64,000 nt of DNA from Mucilaginibacter sp. (lineage in GTDB: Bacteria; Bacteroidota; Bacteroidia; Sphingobacteriales; Sphingobacteriaceae): NCBI GenBank assembly GCA_031292485.1, contig JARLHA010000066.1:28216-92215 (forward strand), written 5' to 3'. Of the stretch, positions 51,037 through 59,005 are shown piece after piece; the first letter of the stretch is position 1, and the number at the start of each line of letters is the position of its first letter. The position numbers and the translations under genes were made by a program. The notes under the pieces are model-generated. The model worked only from the letters and a program-made list of their open reading frames with translations, did no database searches and was not told the origin of the DNA.

Positions 51037-51083
51037 ATATCGTCATAAAAGCACACCTTAACTTACACCCTTATACAATTCTT

Positions 51084-51126
51084 AATTCCCGGCGGTGAAT
51101 AAATATCACTTTTGGGAATTTTTTTA
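51084..51126 (+). terminator. Rho-independent terminator
   Basis: Outer arms AATTCCC (51084-51090) and GGGAATT (51114-51120), inner arms GGTGA/TCAC, followed by TTTTTT. It ends the small membrane protein unit. Confidence 0.75.
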
Positions 51127-51215
51127 TTACACGGGCATTTTTCGGCTGAATAAAATTGTCTCCGTAAAAATCGGTCAAATTTTCAAAACCGGGAACCTCA
51201 ATTTTGCTGTAAACA

Positions 51216-51241
51216 ATTCAGGCGAATTGCTTCGCCTGAAT
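51216..51241. repeat. Perfect 11-base-arm hairpin
   Basis: Arms ATTCAGGCGAA (51216-51226) and TTCGCCTGAAT (51231-51241) with a four-base loop. No T run follows, and no gene is nearby. It lies in the 714-base gene-poor stretch 51037-51750. Confidence 0.6.
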
Positions 51242-51399
51242 GCTGATGCGGGCGGATTGCCATTTGGGACCCTGACGCATGCGCTTTAACAGGATGACAT
51301 TCTATTCGTTTCTGTGCTTTGGATACGGGTTTTAACCTGTTAATTTTTAACGGGGAAGATTTTTAAAAAAATTTAAAAAAATTCGCAACAAAAAAAAAC

Positions 51400-51490
51400 A
51401 ATGTCCGTATAAAAGCATTCATTGAGCGCCCTGCTCATCAATAATTTATCAAATCAAAAAGATCCCCAGCGCGAGGCCGGGGACCTTTTT
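51400..51490 (+). ncRNA. Possible small RNA ending in an intrinsic terminator
   Basis: A terminator-like hairpin (TCCCC at 51463-51467, GGGGA at 51479-51483, with inner G-C pairs) followed by CCTTTTT stands more than 300 bases from any plus-strand gene end, after an earlier terminator at 51084. A second hairpin, GAGC-GCCCT-GCTC, is at 51424-51436. No open frame explains it. The 5' end is a guess. Confidence 0.35.
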
Positions 51491-51560
51491 ATTGACACGA
51501 AAATAATACATAACTTTTAAATAACCAACTCCTTATAAATAAATAAGTTAACTATTGGTA

Positions 51561-51660
51561 GATTTCACCGATTGCCTTTTGATTTCACCGATTTATATTT
51601 TTTGATTGCACCGGTTTTCTTTGATGATTGCACCGATTTTGAAAGGCGATTTCACTGATT
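51561..51660 (+). repeat. Five copies of a 13-base unit, GATTTCACCGATT
   Basis: Copies at 51561-51573, 51581-51593, 51604-51616, 51626-51638 and 51648-51660, all in the same orientation, with small changes (T or G at position 5). Reverse-complement copies occur at 55286-55324, beyond the ankyrin and ftsK genes. Confidence 0.8.
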
Positions 51661-51750
51661 CAACCATACAGCTAAAATTCCTGCAAATAATACTGGTATT
51701 TTGATGTCGCCTTCCAACCAATGACTAATGACCCAATGACTTAATGACCA

Positions 51751-52398
51751 TTAGGCCAGCGCCTCGGCAATTTCAATAAAACCTTTTTCGCGGGCCAGGT
51801 CGGCAGCAAGTTTACCGCCTTCCATACGGATGCTTACATCGGCGCCATGCTCAAGCAGGAGGATGAGCAGGTCGATATTGCCATTTTGTGCAGCAGAGTG
51901 CAGCGCGGTTACGCCGGCCTGCTGCCTTACATTTACCTGCGCGTTGTTTTCAATCAGCATCCGCGCAATCTGGGTATAATTTCCGGCCGCCGCTGAATGC
52001 AGGGGATAAACCCTGAAACCGTTATTTGAGGGCAAGTTAACATCCGCTCCTTTTAAAACCAGGTATCGTGCAATTTCATACTGCCCGAAATAGCAGGCCA
52101 GGCCCAGGGATGTAAACCCATCTTCGGCATAAAAATTTATCGCTTCGGGGTGCTGGTATACCAGGTTAGCAACCACATCAAACTTGCCTGCCGCTGCGGC
52201 TTCAAATAGACTGATCTCGTCAACATATTTCAGAAGCAATGCGGTAACTTCTGGTTTTTTATAGTAACAGGAGAGCATTAGCGGAGAAACCTGGTGACTG
52301 GTACGGCTTTTTGCCAACGCCGGCTCACTTACCAGCAAGGCATCAAGGCCGTTCAAATCGGCATTGGTGATGTATGATTCCAGTTTTTCTACGCTCAT
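51751..52398 (-). CDS. Ankyrin-repeat protein
   Basis: I start at the ATG at 52398 (MSVEKLESYITNADLNGLDA; 215 residues), because the upstream part of the frame translates an intergenic repeat. About six ankyrin repeats follow, for example GFTSLGLACYFGQYEIARYL, PLHSAAAGNYTQIARMLIEN and ALHSAAQNGNIDLLILLLEH. No signal peptide; likely a cytoplasmic protein-binding scaffold. Partner unknown. Confidence 0.9.
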   Translation of the reverse strand: MSVEKLESYITNADLNGLDALLVSEPALAKSRTSHQVSPLMLSCYYKKPEVTALLLKYVDEISLFEAAAAGKFDVVANLVYQHPEAINFYAEDGFTSLGLACYFGQYEIARYLVLKGADVNLPSNNGFRVYPLHSAAAGNYTQIARMLIENNAQVNVRQQAGVTALHSAAQNGNIDLLILLLEHGADVSIRMEGGKLAADLAREKGFIEIAEALA

Positions 52399-52416
52399 GT
52401 TGTATTTAGTTAAGTG

Positions 52417-52520
52417 GTTGATTAGGTTGATCAGGTTAAAACCGGCCTGCAAAACACTTTTTTAAACCACAGTGCTTCTTCAACCAATTAACATAATCAA
52501 CTCAATCTAACCTAATCAAC
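52417..52520. repeat. TTGATTAGGTT-type inverted repeat
   Basis: GTTGATTAGGTT (52417-52428) and AACCTAATCAAC (52509-52520) are exact complements; the DNA between has further degenerate copies. The same family is found at 57829-57862 and 61448-61554. Confidence 0.7.
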
Positions 52521-52609
52521 AAACTCTTTACGTTAAATTAACATCTTAATTCCAATATTACTAAAAAATTAAAATAACAAGGTAAATAAGTTGTTTAATC
52601 TATTAACTT

Positions 52610-52617
52610 TATATTTG
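52610..52617 (+). promoter_or_regulatory. Probable -7 box of the ftsK promoter
   Basis: TATATTTG, an exact TAnnTTTG match, 23 bases before the ftsK ATG. A TTG lies at 52591-52593, spacing shorter than usual. Confidence 0.5.
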
Positions 52618-52640
52618 TAGAATATCAGGGTTACATCAGG

Positions 52641-55208
52641 ATGCCGGTAAAAGGAAATCAGTTTAAATCAAATAGTTTCAAGCCAGAAAATCAGCCACGC
52701 CAGTCTTCGGCAAAAACCGAAAGGGAACGGCCTGTAAAACAAAAGCAGGAAAGTCAGCGTAATTTCGGGCTGATGAACAGCCAGATCATCAAAATTACAG
52801 GCTTATTTTCGCTGTTACTATCCGTATATTTTTTAGTTGCCTTTACTTCCTACCTGTTTACCTGGCAGGAAGACCAGAGCTATGTGTCAAAAGCAAACGG
52901 CGGCTGGGGCAATTTATTTAAAACCACGCAGGAGTTAATGGACAATGGGGTTAAAAGCCCCATAGTTGATAATTGGATGGGTAAGCTTGGTGCGCTGTTA
53001 AGCTACCAGTTTATTTATGAATGGTTTGGCGTTGCGTCATTCCTTTTTGTACTGGTATTTTTTATTATCGGCTACAGGCTGCTGTTTAAAGTGAGTTTGT
53101 TTGCGATCAGCAAAACGTTGGCATATTCATTTTTCGGCATCGTTTATATCTCCGTTTTTTTGGGCTTTTTTCATGCTTTTATCTCAGATAGTCCCCATTA
53201 CCTCGAAGGCAATTTTGGTTTTTGGACGAACCGCCTGCTTGATGCGCAAATCGGACAAACCGGTACTGCCGGCATCTTAATTTTTGCAGCGCTTACCCTA
53301 TTGGTAATTGCTTATAATATTGATTTTAAATTACCCGGCCGTAAAGGGAAACTTGCAGAAACAAGCCCGGTTAATCAGGTGGTACCTGAACCGGCGGATC
53401 TGGAGGATGAAGAAATATCTTTGCCCGTTGAATGGCCCGGAAGAGCAAATAAAATGAAGGGCAATGGCGAAAATACGGTAAAGCCCGAAGCACTTAAACA
53501 ACAGCCATTTGTACAAAATCCAATTTTCCATGAGCATGTTGTTTTAACACCCGACCCAAACAGCGAACGGCACGAACCGGAGTATGAGAATGAGATCCCG
53601 CTTACGGTTGGCGTTACCCGCCCTACCCCTGTGTTAAATATCGAAAAAAGCGATGATGAAAAGGCCAACAGCCTGCTTGAACAATTTGGTATTTACGACC
53701 ATACGCTTGAGCTGGCGTCGTACAAATATCCTACCCTTGATCTTTTGGAGAATTATGGTTCGAACAAGATCAACGTAAACTCGGATGAACTGGCCGCCAA
53801 TAAAAATAAGATCGTTGAAACGCTGAACCATTATAATATCGAGATCGATAAGATTAAGGCAACCATAGGGCCAACGGTTACGCTGTATGAAATTATACCG
53901 GCGCCTGGCGTACGGATCTCCAAGATCAAAAACCTGGAAGATGATATTGCCCTGAGTTTAGCGGCGTTGGGTATCCGTATTATTGCGCCAATGCCAGGCA
54001 AGGGCACCATCGGTATAGAGGTGCCCAACCAAAGCCCGGAAATGGTTTCCATGCGGTCGGTGCTGGCTACGGAGAAATGGCAGAATACTACCATGGACCT
54101 TCCCATTGCGCTCGGAAAAACCATTAGTAATGAAGTGTTTATTGCCGACCTTGCCAAAATGCCACACTTATTAGTTGCAGGGGCAACCGGCCAGGGTAAA
54201 TCAGTTGGTATCAATGCCATATTGGTTTCGTTGTTGTTTAAAAAACACCCCGCTGAACTGAAGTTTGTTTTGGTTGACCCGAAAAAAGTGGAGTTAACCC
54301 TATTCCGTAAGATAGAACGGCATTTCCTGGCCAAACTACCGGATGAGGCCGATGCTATTATTACCGACACTAAAAAAGTAGTGAATACACTGAACTCGCT
54401 TTGTATTGAGATGGACCAGCGGTACGACCTGTTAAAAGACGCCGGCGTACGTAACCTGAAGGAATACAACGAAAAATTTGTAAAGAGAAAAATAAGCGAT
54501 CCGGAAAAGCATCGTTATCTGCCATTTATTGTGCTGGTAATTGATGAGTTCGCTGACCTGATGATGACTGCAGGCAAAGAAGTGGAAATGCCGATAGCAC
54601 GTATCGCGCAGCTGGCCCGTGCGGTGGGGATCCACCTGGTAATTGCTACACAAAGGCCATCGGTAAATATTATTACAGGTACCATAAAAGCCAACTTCCC
54701 ATCAAGGCTGGCCTTCAGGGTGCTGTCAAAGATCGATTCGCGCACGATACTGGATACAGGCGGCGCCGACCAGCTGATCGGCCGCGGGGATATGCTGCTA
54801 TCCACCGGCAGCGACCTGATCCGCCTGCAATGCGCCTTTGTGGATACGCACGAAGTAGAGCGCATCTCCGACTTTATCGGCAACCAGCGGGGCTATCCAT
54901 CGGCCATGCTATTGCCTGAATATGTAGGCGAGGGTGAAGCCAGCAGCACAAAAGAATATGATCCAGACAATCGCGACCCAATGTTTGAAGAAGCCGCACG
55001 TTTAATTGTACTGCACCAGCAAGGCTCCACCTCGCTGATACAGCGTAAAATGAAACTGGGCTATAACCGCGCCGGGCGTATTATCGACCAACTGGAAGCA
55101 GCCGGTATAGTGGGCCCTTTTGAAGGAAGTAAAGCCCGCGATGTTTTATACCCGGACGAATACAGCCTTGAGAGATATTTGGAAACACTGGCAAAGCAAG
55201 GCAACTAA
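52641..55208 (+). CDS. ftsK: DNA translocase FtsK
   Basis: An 855-residue FtsK/SpoIIIE protein. The N-terminus has a basic, Gln-rich start and four membrane segments (about residues 50-230), then a linker. The motor domain has Walker A GATGQGKSVG (about 514-523, Lys520) and Walker B LPFIVLVIDEFADLMM. The winged-helix gamma domain, which reads chromosome-orientation motifs, closes it (STSLIQRKMKLGYNRAGRII). It pumps chromosome DNA at the septum during division. A LolA-like gene follows downstream, a common Bacteroidota order. Confidence 0.97.
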   Translation: MPVKGNQFKSNSFKPENQPRQSSAKTERERPVKQKQESQRNFGLMNSQIIKITGLFSLLLSVYFLVAFTSYLFTWQEDQSYVSKANGGWGNLFKTTQELMDNGVKSPIVDNWMGKLGALLSYQFIYEWFGVASFLFVLVFFIIGYRLLFKVSLFAISKTLAYSFFGIVYISVFLGFFHAFISDSPHYLEGNFGFWTNRLLDAQIGQTGTAGILIFAALTLLVIAYNIDFKLPGRKGKLAETSPVNQVVPEPADLEDEEISLPVEWPGRANKMKGNGENTVKPEALKQQPFVQNPIFHEHVVLTPDPNSERHEPEYENEIPLTVGVTRPTPVLNIEKSDDEKANSLLEQFGIYDHTLELASYKYPTLDLLENYGSNKINVNSDELAANKNKIVETLNHYNIEIDKIKATIGPTVTLYEIIPAPGVRISKIKNLEDDIALSLAALGIRIIAPMPGKGTIGIEVPNQSPEMVSMRSVLATEKWQNTTMDLPIALGKTISNEVFIADLAKMPHLLVAGATGQGKSVGINAILVSLLFKKHPAELKFVLVDPKKVELTLFRKIERHFLAKLPDEADAIITDTKKVVNTLNSLCIEMDQRYDLLKDAGVRNLKEYNEKFVKRKISDPEKHRYLPFIVLVIDEFADLMMTAGKEVEMPIARIAQLARAVGIHLVIATQRPSVNIITGTIKANFPSRLAFRVLSKIDSRTILDTGGADQLIGRGDMLLSTGSDLIRLQCAFVDTHEVERISDFIGNQRGYPSAMLLPEYVGEGEASSTKEYDPDNRDPMFEEAARLIVLHQQGSTSLIQRKMKLGYNRAGRIIDQLEAAGIVGPFEGSKARDVLYPDEYSLERYLETLAKQGN

Positions 55209-55285
55209 ACCAGATCAGAATTTTTGAATTAAACAATTTACACAATTGAACGTCTAACAATAAATCTTTCACCAGCTAAAACAGC

Positions 55286-55324
55286 AATCGGTGAATAATC
55301 ACAAAATATAAAATCGGTGAAATC
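55286..55324 (-). repeat. Reverse-oriented AATCGGTGAAATC repeat units
   Basis: AATCGGTGAATAATC (55286-55300) and AATCGGTGAAATC (55312-55324) are reverse complements of the 13-base unit repeated at 51561-51660. They lie directly before the LolA-like start codon. Confidence 0.65.
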
Positions 55325-55337
55325 ACCAAAAAAACAA

Positions 55338-56012
55338 ATGAAAAAGCTAATTTTATTACCCCTCCTGTTACTGATAAGTACTTACACATTCGCTCAAAAA
55401 GATGCTGCAGCTAAAGCCATATTAAATAAAGTAAGCGAAAAATACCGCCTTTACGATGTGGTAAAAACAGATTTTGATTTTACGCTGGACAATCAGCAGG
55501 CAAAAATAAAAGAAACCCGCAACGGCACACTGATAGCCCGGTCCAAAGCCAATAAGTTTAAAGTTACCATTTACAGCGCAGGCCCATCATCAAAGGCCGA
55601 TGTGGAGCAGGAAGTAATCAGCGATGGTAAAACCCAGTGGACCTATCTTAAAAAAGACAATGAAGTACAGGTAAATAATGTAGATAACAGTAGTAACGGC
55701 ATCAATCCGGCGCAAATTTTTACCATTTACGAAAAGGGCTATAAATATATTTACAACGGCGAAGTAAAGATAGCCGGCAAAACGTACCAGGAAATTGACC
55801 TTACCCCCGAAGAAGATAAACAGTTTTTTAAAGTGCGTTTAGAGATCGACAAAGTAAAAAAACAGATCTACAGCGCCTTGATCTTCGATAAAAATGGCAA
55901 CCGTTATACTTATACCATCAAGGGCTTTGTACCTAACATCCAGGTACCGGATAATACTTTCAGTTTCGATCCTAAAGCGCATAAAGGCGTTGAGGTGGTG
56001 GATTTGAGGTAA
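55338..56012 (+). CDS. lolA: LolA-like outer membrane lipoprotein carrier protein
   Basis: The ATG at 55338 starts a signal peptide (KKLILLPLLLLISTYTFAQ), giving 224 residues. The mature protein matches the LolA/LolA-like fold: KVSEKYRLYDVVKTDFDFTL, NGTLIARSKANKFKVTIYSA, then SDGKTQWTYLKKDNEVQVNN. LolA shuttles lipoproteins through the periplasm. The distance to classic LolA makes this the Bacteroidota form; its place after ftsK is common there. Confidence 0.9.
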   Translation: MKKLILLPLLLLISTYTFAQKDAAAKAILNKVSEKYRLYDVVKTDFDFTLDNQQAKIKETRNGTLIARSKANKFKVTIYSAGPSSKADVEQEVISDGKTQWTYLKKDNEVQVNNVDNSSNGINPAQIFTIYEKGYKYIYNGEVKIAGKTYQEIDLTPEEDKQFFKVRLEIDKVKKQIYSALIFDKNGNRYTYTIKGFVPNIQVPDNTFSFDPKAHKGVEVVDLR

Positions 56013-56030
56013 ACCCGGGAAACTACAGCG

Positions 56031-56510
56031 CTACAGCATTGGGATATTTTTATACTGATGTTTATCAGATAAGCAGGATTCCGCATAATCCAAAACTTTT
56101 TCCCTTTCAAATACGTCAAGCTGATTCTTTACGGGTATATAATCGGTAGTTGAGGGAATTCCAATCACAAAGTATTTGTCATTGAGTTTATCTATTACGC
56201 AGCCGGATGCTTCAAAAACTGCAGCGACAGCATCCAGATTATGCTCATCATCTAAAATAACAACATGAACAGTTGAATTGCCCGAACGCTGCACCGTTTT
56301 ACGGTAAACCAGCACACCTTCAGTTTGTTTATATTGGGCCCAAACTACATCATCCAACGCCAGTTTTGGCGCATAAAAAGGGAGACTTTTCAGTTTATAG
56401 TAGCCGTACTCTTCGTTAACCACTTCCGCCAGCAAGGTTTCGGTAGCGTAATCGTCAAGTATATCGCTGAAAAAGTTAAAAAGTATTTTTATGGAACTGC
56501 TGTCGGGCAT
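56031..56510 (-). CDS. DUF4265 protein
   Basis: A 159-residue soluble protein. It follows the DUF4265 pattern: KILFNFFSDILDDYATETLL at the start, YYKLKSLPFYAPKLALDDVV, and HVVILDDEHNLDAVAAVFEA. The family is of unknown function, sometimes near toxin- or immunity-type loci. Here it is downstream of the ChbG-like gene, with a long inverted repeat between them. Confidence 0.78.
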   Translation of the reverse strand: MPDSSSIKILFNFFSDILDDYATETLLAEVVNEEYGYYKLKSLPFYAPKLALDDVVWAQYKQTEGVLVYRKTVQRSGNSTVHVVILDDEHNLDAVAAVFEASGCVIDKLNDKYFVIGIPSTTDYIPVKNQLDVFEREKVLDYAESCLSDKHQYKNIPML

Positions 56511-56541
56511 TTCGTTAATTTATTTTGTCAGTTTATTTTTG

Positions 56542-56645
56542 TCTGAACTCGAATTTATAGAATTAAAGAATTGCACGAATTTTTTCACCATTTCGTTAAA
56601 TCTTAAATTCCATAAATTCATTAATTCCACGAATTCGAGTTCAGA
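56542..56645. repeat. Long inverted repeat between ChbG-like and DUF4265 genes
   Basis: Arms at about 56542-56572 (starting TCTGAACTCGAATT) and 56615-56645 (ending AATTCGAGTTCAGA) agree at about 27 of 31 positions. The spacer is about 42 bases. It would form a stem in the message of the minus-strand genes. Confidence 0.75.
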
Positions 56646-56650
56646 AAGTT

Positions 56651-57715
56651 TTATTCTGCATTCCCAACCTTTACCCGTCGCTCCATCACTTCCCGCCAGG
56701 TGGTTAATATAAAGCCGTTATCAGTTAAGAATTTCTTTAGCCGGGGATCAAGCATGGCCAGCAGGTCGCCTTTGCGTTTGTTGCCGGTATCGGATATGTA
56801 TTTAAAATTAGCTGATGGCATAGTGCAATGCATAATCACCATGGTTAAACCGGGGCTCAACCTGCCGATGCTTTCGATATAATGATCGGTGTACCATTTT
56901 TGAATTTCGGCATCTGTTTTATGATCTACATCGGGCATATTCCAGTCGTAGCTCGAATTGTGCAGGTCATCCAAAACCGGCAGGCCGCTTTTCCACAGGT
57001 ACGCTCCTATTGCTTTGGCTTTGTCCAGGGCAGCAGGTTCGGCTATTTTCATTCCTTCGGTGTATTTGCCTTGTTTTTTTAGCTCGGCAATTGTGGCCGC
57101 TCTGGCTTCATACCTGTAAAAAAAGTCTTCGCCGCCTGGAAACATCACCGGAATCTGTTTTTCGATCCCCAGCTGCAAATATTTTTGCATGTAAGATTCT
57201 TTTGCAAAAAGCGTCCCCATATGCGAATCAAGGTGCGTGGGTTTAAATCCCATAGTTAATGCTCTGTCCAACTGCGCGCGCATCTCTTTATCCACTTCAT
57301 CGGCAGACGCGCTAAAGTAAACACCTTCAACAGAAGGGTACAAACAACCCTGTTTATCCACCAAACCCGGCACCGCTGCCTTTCCGGCCAGCGGGCCCCA
57401 CCTGTAATTATTCCATTCGGAGGTTAAGGTTAAGTGCAGGCCTGCATCAAATCCGGGGTGTTCCTTAATATACTTTACTATCTCGGGCACAAACGGGCAG
57501 GGCATCATTACACTGGTTGATGTGGAAACCCCTTCAGAAATCGCTTTTTCAACCCCTTCGTCCGACTCATGCGACATACCCGCATCATCCACATGCAGAA
57601 TAAGCACCCTGGCCCCCTTGGGCCAGCCCAATTTTTCGGCATAGGTTTTTGTTTGCTGCGCGGATACGGCGACAGCAGCAATCAGCAGAAACGATAAAAA
57701 ACTTAACTTTTTCAT
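56651..57715 (-). CDS. ChbG/HpnK (YdjC)-family carbohydrate deacetylase, exported
   Basis: A 354-residue protein with signal peptide (LSFLSFLLIAAVAVSAQQ). The metal-site segments are LILHVDDAGMSHESDEG (Asp-Asp and His), GLHLTLTSEWN and PTHLDSHMGTLFA (His-x3-His). ChbG removes N-acetyl groups from chito-oligosaccharides; this exported form may act in the periplasm. It lies downstream of two NagX-like acetyltransferase genes, suggesting amino-sugar handling. Confidence 0.88.
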   Translation of the reverse strand: MKKLSFLSFLLIAAVAVSAQQTKTYAEKLGWPKGARVLILHVDDAGMSHESDEGVEKAISEGVSTSTSVMMPCPFVPEIVKYIKEHPGFDAGLHLTLTSEWNNYRWGPLAGKAAVPGLVDKQGCLYPSVEGVYFSASADEVDKEMRAQLDRALTMGFKPTHLDSHMGTLFAKESYMQKYLQLGIEKQIPVMFPGGEDFFYRYEARAATIAELKKQGKYTEGMKIAEPAALDKAKAIGAYLWKSGLPVLDDLHNSSYDWNMPDVDHKTDAEIQKWYTDHYIESIGRLSPGLTMVIMHCTMPSANFKYISDTGNKRKGDLLAMLDPRLKKFLTDNGFILTTWREVMERRVKVGNAE

Positions 57716-57756
57716 ATAAAAATCCTCTCAAAATAAATCTCCCGGTCAAAACTTTA

Positions 57757-57862
57757 ACCACTGAGAACACAAAGGGGGCACAAAGAGCACAAAGGAAAAT
57801 TGGTTAAATATCTCCTCAAAATAACTTAATCAACCTTTCACCTAATCAACTCAATCAACCTA
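57757..57862. repeat. Mixed repeats upstream of the ChbG-like gene
   Basis: CCACTGAGAACACAAAGGG-type units (57758-57797) of the CACAGAG family are followed by CTTAATCAACCTTTCACC and AATCAACTCAATCAACCT (57828-57858) of the TTGATT family. They fill the gap between the NagX-like and ChbG-like genes. Confidence 0.6.
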
Positions 57863-58993
57863 AACCCGAATATAAATCTTTCTCTTATCCAGTATCTTAC
57901 CAAACAACCAGCACACCAGCATGTAGTAAATGGCAAATAATAGTGAGCCTATAGCGCCGGGCGCCATTACCTGGAACACCTTTACGCTCATGATCTCGTT
58001 AAAATTCATTTTATTGATATAAAACCAGCCAACTACAAACCCAAAGAAATCGCCAAAAATGTAAATAGCCAGCGGGTTTTTACCGAAGGTGGTGAAAAAG
58101 GACGTCCAGTTTAAGGGGTTCCAGTTTCGCATTTCAACAACATAAACCAGGGCCGAAATTAATATGAGGTCGATACCAACGGTTAAAAGTACAAAGGAGC
58201 TTGTCCATAATTTTTTGGCGATAGGGAAACTCATGTTCCAGCAAAGGGCGAGGAAAATAAACAGGAAGCCGACCATCAATAGTTTCGAAATCATTTCAAA
58301 CGACTTACCCTTTTCCTGGATAAACTTACCTGCATAATAGCCACCGATAACATTTACAATGGATGGCAACGTGCTTAAAATACCTTCTGGGTCGAAGGCA
58401 ACGCCTTCGCCATGATACATATGGTTTTCTCCAAGCACTGCCTTATCAATGTAGGTACCAACGTTGGTGAGCATACCAAAATGATTACCCGGATCACCGA
58501 AGATCCGCAGGATCACCCAATAACCCAGCAATAGTAATATACTGATAACAACGATAACATTCTTCGACTTAATAAAATATACCATCAATGCTGCAAACAA
58601 GTAACAGAGTGCAATGCGTGGCAATACGCCTAGAATACGCAAATGGTCAATTGATCCAACCGACCAGCCCCCGTCAACATTGTGACGGAGTGAACCCAAA
58701 AATTCAAGGCAATAGGCCACTAAAAAGATCAAAGCTGACCTTTTTAATATTTTCAAGATAACTGAACTGCTGCTAAGCCCTTCAAATTTTTTCATGGCGA
58801 AACTCATCGCGTTGCCCATGGCGAACAGGAAGGATGGGAACACCAGGTCAGTAGGTGTAAAGCCGAACCATTTGGCATGATCCAAAGGGGCGAACGATAC
58901 GTCGCTGCCCGGGTTATTTACGATGATCATAAAACAGATGGTCATCCCGCGGAATACATCCAGCGAGGTAAACCTGTTGTTGTTTTGTTCCAT
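57860..58993 (-). CDS. NagX/HGSNAT-like transmembrane acetyltransferase, copy 1
   Basis: A 377-residue protein with about ten membrane segments. The family (DUF5009/DUF1624, related to human heparan-alpha-glucosaminide N-acetyltransferase) is shown by RFTSLDVFRGMTICFMIIVN and HAKWFGFTPTDLVFPSFLF with the conserved His39. Such enzymes move acetyl from cytoplasmic acetyl-CoA across the membrane to amino sugars. It lies 12 bases after a close paralogue, on the same strand, from a tandem duplication. Confidence 0.88.
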   Translation of the reverse strand: MEQNNNRFTSLDVFRGMTICFMIIVNNPGSDVSFAPLDHAKWFGFTPTDLVFPSFLFAMGNAMSFAMKKFEGLSSSSVILKILKRSALIFLVAYCLEFLGSLRHNVDGGWSVGSIDHLRILGVLPRIALCYLFAALMVYFIKSKNVIVVISILLLLGYWVILRIFGDPGNHFGMLTNVGTYIDKAVLGENHMYHGEGVAFDPEGILSTLPSIVNVIGGYYAGKFIQEKGKSFEMISKLLMVGFLFIFLALCWNMSFPIAKKLWTSSFVLLTVGIDLILISALVYVVEMRNWNPLNWTSFFTTFGKNPLAIYIFGDFFGFVVGWFYINKMNFNEIMSVKVFQVMAPGAIGSLLFAIYYMLVCWLFGKILDKRKIYIRV

Positions 58994-59005
58994 ATTTACC
59001 CGGTT

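Noticed and set aside
51095..51289. 64-codon plus-strand frame starting with GTG
   Set aside because: It starts inside the terminator hairpin at 51084-51126 and contains the perfect hairpin at 51216-51241; more likely noncoding.
51361..51410. A-rich runs suggesting a CRISPR leader or origin
   Set aside because: No spaced identical repeats with unique spacers and no DnaA-box cluster are present.
52399..52452. N-terminal extension of the ankyrin protein
   Set aside because: The extra 18 residues translate part of the TTGATT intergenic repeat; the ATG at 52398 gives a clean start.
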